Source: Deltaproteobacteria bacterium RIFOXYA12_FULL_61_11
Lineage (GTDB): Bacteria > Bdellovibrionota_F > JAHFAK01 > YA12-FULL-61-11
Assembly: GCA_001799195.1 (NCBI GenBank)
Contig: MGSU01000276.1
Coordinates: 1 to 29,075, forward strand
Length of the DNA stretch: 29,075 bases
Reading direction: 5' to 3'
Shown here: positions 22,687 through 29,075 of the stretch, piece after piece
Layout of the letters: every line of letters starts with the position of its first letter
Numbering within the stretch: position 1 is the stretch's first letter
Notes under the pieces: generated by a model
What the model was told of the DNA's origin: nothing
Databases searched by the model: none
Seen by the model: the letters and a program-made list of their open reading frames with translations, nothing else
Position numbers and translations under genes: made by a program

Positions 22687-24029
22687 CGCTTGGTGCTCCT
22701 TTCCCTGAGGATGCCCTTGGACAGGCGGAACAACTGGACCAGGGGAATGTTGGACGGACAGACGTAGGCGCAACTACCGCACTCGAAGCAGTCCATGAGG
22801 TTGTAAGACGAGGCCATCTCCTCGAAGCGGCTGTTGCGCGCAAGGAGCCCCAGGCGCGAGGGATTGAGATGGATCGGACAGGCTGTGACGCATTCCCCGC
22901 AGCGAATACAGGGGTAGGTTTTGCGCGGTGGGGAAATTTCGTCCTCGGCCAGGACCACGATCCCGGAAACCCCTTTGGTCACCGGGGTGTCGAGGAACGC
23001 CACGGATTTTCCCATCATGGGGCCGCCGAAGAGGACCTGCCTGGCCGAACCGTTGAAACCGACCTGCTCGAGCAGAAAGTCCAACGGGGTTCCCAGTGGT
23101 ACCAGATAGTTGCCAGGTCGGTCGATGCCGTGGCCCGTGACCGTGACGACCCGTTCGATCAAGCCCTGGCCTCGAGGCAGCAAGGTGCCCACCTCGCCCA
23201 CGGTGGCCACGTTCGAGACCACCACCCCGATGTCCGCGGGCAACCCGCCGGAGGGAATGTCCATATGGAGGAGAGCCCGGGTGAGCATTTTCTCCGCACC
23301 CTGGGGATACTTGGTCTTGACCGCCGCGACCGTGATCGCCGAGCCGGGGGGGACTAACCGGGAGAATTCGGCCAAGGCATCGGGCTTATTGTCCTCGATG
23401 GCAAGGACCGCCCGTTTTGCTCCCAGGGCTTTTTGCACCAACGAGGTGCCGAGCAGAATGGCTTCGCCCTGTTCCAGCATGACCCGGTGATCGCTGGTCA
23501 GGTATGGTTCGCACTCGCAGCCGTTAATGATCAGGTCGTTGACAGTCTTGCCCTTTGGTGGGGAGAGCTTGACGTGGGTAGGAAATGCCGCTCCGCCAAG
23601 TCCCACCATGCCCATGGCCTGGATGCCCGCGACTATCTCCTGACCCGAGAGGTTCTCAAGGGTTCGTGGTTCTCCGGCCAAGACCTCTTGTGTCGCGCCG
23701 GGATAGGGCCGAAGGGTGATCGAGGGCACCATCCTGCCGTCGCAATCCAATGAGCGTCCGACTTCAGTGACCACCCCGGTGACCGGGGCGTGCATGGGCA
23801 CGGAGACGAAACCATCGGCCCTGGCGATCAGTTCGCCGCGGATCACCTCTTGGCCCTTCCGTACTACTGGAAGGGCAGGTTTCCCAAGGTGTTGGGCCAT
23901 TAGCACGATATAGTGGGGAGCGAAGGGCAATCGGCGTACCGGCCTGGCTGAGGTCAGCTCTTTGTGCTCCTCCGGGTGGATACCGTGCGAGAAGGTCTTG
24001 CTCGCCGAGAGGTGTGCCAATTCAGGCAT
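22683..24029 (-). CDS. rnfC: Rnf electron transport complex subunit C (NADH-binding, two [4Fe-4S])
   Basis: This 448-residue protein starts at the ATG at 24029 (MPELAHLSASKTFSHGIHP), eight nt inside the end of the giant upstream gene, with GAGG as ribosome site. The frame extends upstream only as overlap. It shows the RnfC/NqrF-independent NuoF-like NADH/FMN domain: MGMVGLGGAAFPTHVKL and INGCECEPYLTSDHRVMLE, and later LFGGPMMGKSV. Two ferredoxin cysteine groups follow: CIRCGECVTACP and CFECGSCAYVCP. RnfC exchanges electrons with NAD(H) on the cytoplasmic face. Gene order CDGEA after a possible rnfB matches the RnfBCDGEA type found in Bacteroidetes and some Deltaproteobacteria. Confidence 0.95.
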   Translation of the reverse strand: MPELAHLSASKTFSHGIHPEEHKELTSARPVRRLPFAPHYIVLMAQHLGKPALPVVRKGQEVIRGELIARADGFVSVPMHAPVTGVVTEVGRSLDCDGRMVPSITLRPYPGATQEVLAGEPRTLENLSGQEIVAGIQAMGMVGLGGAAFPTHVKLSPPKGKTVNDLIINGCECEPYLTSDHRVMLEQGEAILLGTSLVQKALGAKRAVLAIEDNKPDALAEFSRLVPPGSAITVAAVKTKYPQGAEKMLTRALLHMDIPSGGLPADIGVVVSNVATVGEVGTLLPRGQGLIERVVTVTGHGIDRPGNYLVPLGTPLDFLLEQVGFNGSARQVLFGGPMMGKSVAFLDTPVTKGVSGIVVLAEDEISPPRKTYPCIRCGECVTACPIHLNPSRLGLLARNSRFEEMASSYNLMDCFECGSCAYVCPSNIPLVQLFRLSKGILRERSTKR

Positions 24030-27000
24030 TGAATTTCCTCGCTCTCTCGATCCATTTGTCAATGCCCTGTTCCTGGAGCTCGGCCGGTAACCCCGGATGG
24101 ATAATACCCAGCGGACAGAGTTCGGCGGCTTTGACCAGATCCCGGTAAGGCGCCCGGTTGGTGAGGAAAATGGCCTGGCGGTTGGAGTCGTAACCGAAGA
24201 CCGAGGGGTTGAGATTGATACAGCGGTCACAGGGCTCGCAGCGGGCGGTCTCGATCGAAGGAGCGATCCCCTCGGTCTTGGCTTCGCCGAGGTCGGGAGT
24301 CGTCTCTACTCCAGCAGGAGCTTCCGGGGAGCTCAGCGAACCGTCCTTCTTTTCTTCCACGGCCGGCAGGGTCAAGAGGGGGGCGGGGAGGGTGCTGCGG
24401 TACCCCCCGGAGAGTTCGACCAGCTTGGCGGTCAGGGAGTCGAGGAGCGCTGTTCTGGCCGCGGCGACTCGACCGTCGACATCGACGGTTTCGATCTCCT
24501 GACCGTTGAGAGCGCGCAACAGCGCCCAGAGCTCGCGGCGATCGCGGCACAGGCCGACCAAGGTCGGGGTGGCGCGGCGGGTGAGCAGCGTCCCGCGGGG
24601 GTCGACGACCTGGACCACCGGGACAGCCTCGAGCTGTTCCTCATCGGTGAGTTCGAGATAGTCGAGGAGCTCGGTCCTGACCGAGTCGGGAAGGTCCGAG
24701 GGCAAGGCCGCGAACAGCTCGGGATGCCTGTCCTCGCCGGCCAGGAACGTTGCCGGGGTCGCGGTGCAAGCCAATTCGGCGTGGTTCCCCTCGGGGGTCA
24801 GGTAGGTAAGGGTATCGGTAGACCAGGGTTGGCATGGGTCCGGGTTGCCGTCCAGGCGGAAGCGTTCGACCAGAGTGCCCTCGCGGGCAGGGCTATAGCT
24901 GAACAAGGGGAAGGAACGGGAACGGACGGCCTGCTCGACCCTCGCGGGACCGGCATGTTCGGCGATACCATGACGCAGCACACAACTGCTGTAGACATTG
25001 AAGAGAGCAGGTCCCGCGTGGTCGAGCCCTTCGCGGAAGCCGGCGATGAGTTGGTCGAGCGCCGCGACGCTGCCGTTCTGCACGAAACAGTGACGATGAG
25101 CGAAACCGAGCAGGGCGATTTCTTTCCTTCCTCTGCGGCCGAAGGAGGTGTCTGGTGCGCCTGCACCGGCCTCGGAGCTTCCCTGTGTGTCCAATACCAA
25201 GATCTTGATGGGCCTGTCGCTGGCAAGGATGGCGCTGAGGCCTTGCAGGGCGCTCCCTCCGAGTGCGGTATCGCCGCCGACCAGCACCAGAGGAGGGCAG
25301 AGCTGGAGTTCGGCGGACGTCAGGTCGCGCCAGGTGAAGTGTTCGAAGAAGGACGAGTGCTGGCGGGTGACATACGTGCCCGCAAGTTCCAATTCGGCAA
25401 GGCGGAGCCATTTGAAACCCTCGGTCATAGCCGAGAGATGGGCCTCGAAGATCCCGGCCGCTACGGCAGGGCCGTCGGTGTAGCCGAGCGCGGTCCAGGG
25501 GAAGGGGAAGGGATTGTATGGCCAGGAAGCTCCCCAGGCGCTGGGGCAACCGCGATCGCTGATCATCCCGAGGTTCGCTCGAGGAGCCTGCCCCTGCTGG
25601 CCGCGATAGGCCGTGCTCAGGCGTTTGAGGCCCCCGAGGATCGAGGTCACTCGGTCGAGCCATTCAGGGTCGATGGGGCGCTGGTCACGCTGCAACCTGG
25701 TGGCCAACTCGACCAAGGTGAGGTCCTGGCCGCCGAGTTCGCGCAAGGTCTGTTCAATCATTTCGGTCGCGTCGATGTCCACGGCGAGCTTGAGCTTGAC
25801 GTGGGTTTCGAGCTTGTCGATCACTTCTTCGACCTTTTCCAGGTGAGCGGCCACCCGTTCGCGCATCGAAGCGGTCACCGTGGCGGTGAAGAGGTGCAAG
25901 ACGGTCTTCTCGCCGCATCCAGGGCAGGCTCCGTCGCCGCCGCTCATCGCCGCATAGGTCTCTTTATCAAGGAGGAAGGGCGCGGTGGGGCCACCGGCGC
26001 GTTCGCTACGGTAGGTGACAGGAGTGGTCGGCAGGTCCAGCCACAACTCCCACGTGGAACGCAGTTCTTCGAGGCGGCCGGGAGTTTGTTCCGAGGCGGT
26101 CAGCGCTTTCTCGGGACAAACGGCCACGCAGGTCAGACAACCCTTGCAGGCATAGGGGTTGAGATTGAGCGTGAGCAGTCCTCCGGAACCCTCGGGTGCG
26201 GCGAAGAAGGGTTTGGCAGCGGAGAAACGCAGCGATCGGAGTTGCGTCGAGAAGACCTCGAGTTCGGAGCGCAGTTCCGAAACGCCTGATTCGCCGAGGT
26301 TTGAGGTTTGGGGCAAGGCTTCGAGCGCGGCGGTCAAGGCGGTGTTGACCTCTGTACCTTCGGCGAGGTTCTGCCGCCAGGTAGTGTCGAGAGAGCGAAT
26401 CGCCTTGCGCAGGTGTTTGAACGTCGCCCCGCGGCGCTCGAGCCGTTCGAGCACCGCTTCGCAGAAAGCCGAGGGAGTATTGACGAGGCCGGGCAGGGCG
26501 GAATCCGGGCACAAGGTCCAACACTTGCCGCAGCCCGTGCAACGTTCAGGGTGCCAATGGGGAAGTACGGTCCGAATCGGTGCGTGGTCCTGGAAAATAC
26601 CGGTGTGGGCCGGGACCGTGCCGGTGGCCAAGAACGGGTCGGCCAGGACGTGTCCGAAGTCGCCTTTGCGGTAAAACCTGCCGGTGCGGTCCCAAAAATG
26701 GTGGAGGTCCATGGCGGGGCAGGGATGCTCGGGCAAGGCCTTGAGAGTGGCGGGGAGGCGCTCGTCAGAGAGGTTGGGGGAGGTTCCGATCGAGGTCGGT
26801 TCCGCAACGGGTCTGACCTGTTCGAAACCGAAGCGCAACCAGTTCAAGGCCGAGGCAGGCGAGGGATGTTCTTCGAGGTAGGCGCGAACCAATTTGAAGA
26901 AGGCTTTTGGTTCGAGTTTGAGGGATGCGAGGACCTGCGAGTTGGACCACAGGGCTCCGAGCAGCGCCCAGTCGCGGGCAGCGGATCGCTCACCGGGCTG

Positions 27001-28833
27001 GAAAGGCACCTGGGTCGCGAGCGGCCGGAGGTCCACGGCCAAGAGTTTCGCCTTCAGAGTGTGGAGAGTCTTGCGATGTCGTGGTGGGATCTGGTCCCAG
27101 GGAGCTCCGCCGTCGGTTACCACCAGCACGGTGCCTCCTTCGCGCAGACCGGCGAAAGGATCGTGCTGAGGACGGTGGTGGCCATCGATCAAGACCGACA
27201 GGTCGAGGGCGTTCAGGTGCAAAGGTGCGCGCAATCTGGCGGGTGAAGCTGCCAGGTGGTGGAGAGCGAGGTGACCGCGTTTACGGCCGAAGGGCAGAGT
27301 CAAGGCCTTCACATCGTAGCCGAAGATGGCGAAGAGCTGGCGGCCGAATTCCTCGGCGACGCCGCTGTCGTCGCGGCCTTCGACTGCTGTGACGAGCAGG
27401 GACAACCCCACGGGGGGGAGGAGCGAGGGGTTGGAACTACCGCGCACTACCAATTCATGCAGGTGGGGGTACGTATCTTCCAGGGTCTGGTCGTAGATCT
27501 CTTCTTTCGGGGTGGTTGGTCGGTCGAGGAAGAAATTGATCGAGGTGACAAAGGAGCTGCGTTGCTTCCCTTGCGGCAACATGTTCTCCACCGCACCGAG
27601 GATCGCCTCCGGTTCCGGTTCCAGACCGCCCAGCCCGACCAAGCCGGAGGAGAGGAAAGGGGTTTGCTCGGCCCGTTTGAAAACATCGCACTGTGGGTGG
27701 GGGAGGTTCTTGCCCCGGACTCGGCCGTTCTCCAGGCATTTTGCCATGGTGTTCCGTACTTCGGAGAGCAAGGGCGGATTGCCTCCCAGGGGACTGGCAG
27801 AGCGTTCGAGGACCACGACTCCCGCTTTGTCGCGCAGGACCTGTCCGAGCAGATCTTCGGGGAAAGGCCGGAACATGGTCACATTGACCACTCCGAGCTT
27901 GCAGACATTGGTCTCGCGCAGATGGTCGGCCATGGCCATGGCCAGGTCGGCGGTGCTACCCATGGTCACGAGCAGGTATTGGGCATCTTCGGTGCGATAG
28001 GTCTCGAGGCGACGGTAGTGCCTACCGGTCAATTCCCGGTAACGTTCGAAGGTCTCCTCGGCCAGGGGAACGAGGTGGTCTGCGTAGAACACCTCCCCGG
28101 CCACCACAGTGCTTGCATAGACCCGTGGAGAGAGTTCGGCCCCGGTCTGCAAGGGGGCTTCGGTGTTCCAGAAGGTCGGAATGGCTCGGCGCTGGGCTCC
28201 GAAGGCCAGTTCTTGGGCCTTGGTGGGAGCTTCGAGGTCTTGGCTCGGCAAACCGAGGAACTGTTGCAGCAATTCATCTTCGGGCAGGTGTAGGACTTGG
28301 GTCTGATGCGAGGTGAGCAGGGCATCTTGCGCCAGGAGACCGGGTACCAGGGAACGCTCCGCTAGTGCATGGCCGAGCACGGTGAGATCGGCGACCTGTT
28401 GGGCATTGCGGGCAAAGAGCAGGAAAGCTCCACTCCCGGCGAGGGCATAATAACCTTCGTGCCCGGTCGCCGAGGTGGTTCCTGGAGCGGTAGCGATCAA
28501 ATGGGTGAGCAGAGCGGAACGGCGGCTTGCGCAGGTGGTCATGGCCTGCACCCCTGCCAGGGCGGCTTCACCGGACACAACCGCGGCTACACGCTGACCG
28601 GCGAGACAGGCGCCGGTGGCCATGGGCAGGACCGTGGTATCGGCATCGGCCTGAAGGAAGGTTGCCTGGCTCTGGTCTTGGGCCGAAGTCCAGCGTCGGA
28701 CAACCTCTGCCGTGGCCGGGTGAGGAAAAGCGACCAGCAGGTCACTGCAAGCCCTTTCCACCAGGACCAGGGCTTCGCTGCCGTTGATGGCCATACGCCG
28801 ACCCGGGAAGGGGTATTTCTTCTTTCCGTCCAT
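24022..28833 (-). CDS. Giant pyruvate:ferredoxin oxidoreductase-like protein with extra C-terminal ferredoxin
   Basis: I start this about 1603-residue protein at the ATG at 28833, which has GAGG six bases upstream; ATGs at 28839 and 28845 and a TTG at 28884 are alternatives. The order follows a single-chain PFOR. A pyrimidine-binding domain (AINGSEALVLVERACSDLL) has lost the YPITP loop, reading FPHPATAE. Domain II follows (VNVTMFRPFPEDLLGQVL), then a gamma-like domain. A two-cluster ferredoxin domain comes next (CTGCGKCWTLCP near 760 and CKGCLTCVAVCP near 890). Then the TPP domain with CPGCGEK (about 968), GCPSAWGASWPYNPFPFPW (about 1093) and VGGDTALGGSALQGLSAIL (about 1185). The PFOR GDG and SNTGGQ elements are altered to GDT and SSEAGAG. 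The C-terminus adds CEPCDRCINLN plus KAAELCPLGIIHPG, a 3+1 Cys single-cluster module. It overlaps rnfC by eight nt. A role as electron hub for Rnf is plausible; true pyruvate activity is doubtful. Confidence 0.8.
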   Translation of the reverse strand: MDGKKKYPFPGRRMAINGSEALVLVERACSDLLVAFPHPATAEVVRRWTSAQDQSQATFLQADADTTVLPMATGACLAGQRVAAVVSGEAALAGVQAMTTCASRRSALLTHLIATAPGTTSATGHEGYYALAGSGAFLLFARNAQQVADLTVLGHALAERSLVPGLLAQDALLTSHQTQVLHLPEDELLQQFLGLPSQDLEAPTKAQELAFGAQRRAIPTFWNTEAPLQTGAELSPRVYASTVVAGEVFYADHLVPLAEETFERYRELTGRHYRRLETYRTEDAQYLLVTMGSTADLAMAMADHLRETNVCKLGVVNVTMFRPFPEDLLGQVLRDKAGVVVLERSASPLGGNPPLLSEVRNTMAKCLENGRVRGKNLPHPQCDVFKRAEQTPFLSSGLVGLGGLEPEPEAILGAVENMLPQGKQRSSFVTSINFFLDRPTTPKEEIYDQTLEDTYPHLHELVVRGSSNPSLLPPVGLSLLVTAVEGRDDSGVAEEFGRQLFAIFGYDVKALTLPFGRKRGHLALHHLAASPARLRAPLHLNALDLSVLIDGHHRPQHDPFAGLREGGTVLVVTDGGAPWDQIPPRHRKTLHTLKAKLLAVDLRPLATQVPFQPGERSAARDWALLGALWSNSQVLASLKLEPKAFFKLVRAYLEEHPSPASALNWLRFGFEQVRPVAEPTSIGTSPNLSDERLPATLKALPEHPCPAMDLHHFWDRTGRFYRKGDFGHVLADPFLATGTVPAHTGIFQDHAPIRTVLPHWHPERCTGCGKCWTLCPDSALPGLVNTPSAFCEAVLERLERRGATFKHLRKAIRSLDTTWRQNLAEGTEVNTALTAALEALPQTSNLGESGVSELRSELEVFSTQLRSLRFSAAKPFFAAPEGSGGLLTLNLNPYACKGCLTCVAVCPEKALTASEQTPGRLEELRSTWELWLDLPTTPVTYRSERAGGPTAPFLLDKETYAAMSGGDGACPGCGEKTVLHLFTATVTASMRERVAAHLEKVEEVIDKLETHVKLKLAVDIDATEMIEQTLRELGGQDLTLVELATRLQRDQRPIDPEWLDRVTSILGGLKRLSTAYRGQQGQAPRANLGMISDRGCPSAWGASWPYNPFPFPWTALGYTDGPAVAAGIFEAHLSAMTEGFKWLRLAELELAGTYVTRQHSSFFEHFTWRDLTSAELQLCPPLVLVGGDTALGGSALQGLSAILASDRPIKILVLDTQGSSEAGAGAPDTSFGRRGRKEIALLGFAHRHCFVQNGSVAALDQLIAGFREGLDHAGPALFNVYSSCVLRHGIAEHAGPARVEQAVRSRSFPLFSYSPAREGTLVERFRLDGNPDPCQPWSTDTLTYLTPEGNHAELACTATPATFLAGEDRHPELFAALPSDLPDSVRTELLDYLELTDEEQLEAVPVVQVVDPRGTLLTRRATPTLVGLCRDRRELWALLRALNGQEIETVDVDGRVAAARTALLDSLTAKLVELSGGYRSTLPAPLLTLPAVEEKKDGSLSSPEAPAGVETTPDLGEAKTEGIAPSIETARCEPCDRCINLNPSVFGYDSNRQAIFLTNRAPYRDLVKAAELCPLGIIHPGLPAELQEQGIDKWIERARKFNA

Positions 28834-28918
28834 GCTCATCCTCATGCTTGGTCCGCGGGCAGCCGCGAAGGGGTTGCTGGACAACCCGTTCCGGAAAGCC
28901 CGCGTGGATCGTCCTCGT

Positions 28919-29075
28919 TCACCCGACGGGCAAAGCAGTCGTACGTACGATTTTCTTCGCCGCTCTGCCTTTCACGATCGTACCGCCGTCCAACCAGACG
29001 ATCGCGCCGGTCGGACAACGTTGGATGGCCTGGAAGCTCTGCTCCCCGAGGCGTTCGCCGGAAATGACAGCGAGG
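28919..29075 (-). CDS. C-terminal end of a ferredoxin-domain protein, possibly RnfB (partial)
   Basis: The last 51 codons of a minus-strand gene enter from the right edge and stop at TGA 28919-28921, 85 bp before the giant PFOR-like gene. The readable end is SFQAIQRCPTGAIVWLDGG followed by a basic tail closing with TTALPVG. The CPTGAI motif is the last cysteine of a [4Fe-4S] ferredoxin fold. No CxxCxxC precedes it within 20 residues, so it looks like the isolated fourth cysteine of a single-cluster module. The position upstream of rnfC in an rnfCDGEA cluster is where RnfBCDGEA operons carry rnfB, hence the tentative call. Only the start of the gene, outside this window, can decide. Confidence 0.6.
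   Translation of the reverse strand, partial: LAVISGERLGEQSFQAIQRCPTGAIVWLDGGTIVKGRAAKKIVRTTALPVG

Noticed and set aside
22687-22773. Upstream extensions of rnfD, rnfC (24030-24230) and korB (17752-17901)
   Set aside because: These extensions only overlap neighbouring genes or leader sequence; internal starts with good ribosome sites give standard family N-termini.
24097-26289. 730-codon plus-strand open frame opposite the giant PFOR-like gene
   Set aside because: It is a mirror of high-GC coding sequence on the minus strand, with no recognisable domains, while the minus strand shows clear PFOR and ferredoxin motifs.
1-29075. CRISPR arrays, tRNA genes, insertion sequences, integrases or prophage genes
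   Set aside because: No direct-repeat arrays, cloverleaf sequences, transposase or integrase motifs were seen on either strand.

Overview
This is a 29 kb stretch of fairly GC-rich Gram-negative chromosome. Lipobox signal peptides, multi-domain lipoproteins with Ig-like and FG-GAP repeats, a RnfBCDGEA-type Rnf layout, and a gamma-alpha fused 2-oxoacid:ferredoxin oxidoreductase suggest a Deltaproteobacteria/Myxococcota-like bacterium with an anaerobic or facultative metabolism. The taxonomic placement is inference.

Layout. Positions 1-515 hold the start of a TlpA-like thioredoxin lipoprotein (minus strand, running off the left edge). Positions 764-1713 hold no credible protein gene but are packed with near-perfect hairpins capped by GNRA and UUCG loops. 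A sigma70-like promoter precedes them, a U-tract follows, and the 5' and 3' ends pair with each other. I read this as a roughly 950-nt ornate structured non-coding RNA of the general kind of OLE, GOLLD or ROOL, which I cannot assign to a known family. It is the most striking feature of the window. Positions 1778-9019 hold an acyltransferase, a two-HKD phospholipase D-like lipoprotein, an operon of two Na+-coupled amino-acid symporters (NSS then AGCS), a secreted endonuclease/exonuclease/phosphatase-fold enzyme and a TrhA/hemolysin III membrane protein. Positions 9273-14854 hold a large surface lipoprotein (eight Cys-paired Ig-like repeats, an FG-GAP propeller and a CARDB-like end) followed by a B12-binding-type radical SAM protein.

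Positions 14917-29075 form one tightly packed minus-strand operon. Transcription runs from the right edge: a partial ferredoxin-tailed protein (possibly RnfB), a giant pyruvate:ferredoxin-oxidoreductase-like protein of about 1600 residues, rnfC, rnfD, rnfG, rnfE, rnfA, korA, korB, and a 619-residue protein that is a degenerate paralogue of the C-terminal part of the giant protein. The giant protein and the 619-residue protein share an unusual C-terminal 3+1 cysteine ferredoxin module.

A coherent reading is that 2-oxoacids, for example from amino acids imported by Na+ symport, are oxidised by KorAB. Their electrons would pass through [4Fe-4S] modules to Rnf, which pumps Na+ or H+ while reducing NAD+. 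The giant PFOR-like protein and its pseudo-catalytic paralogue look like extra electron-transfer or scaffold parts of an Rnf-linked oxidoreductase assembly. That role is a hypothesis, not something the sequence proves.
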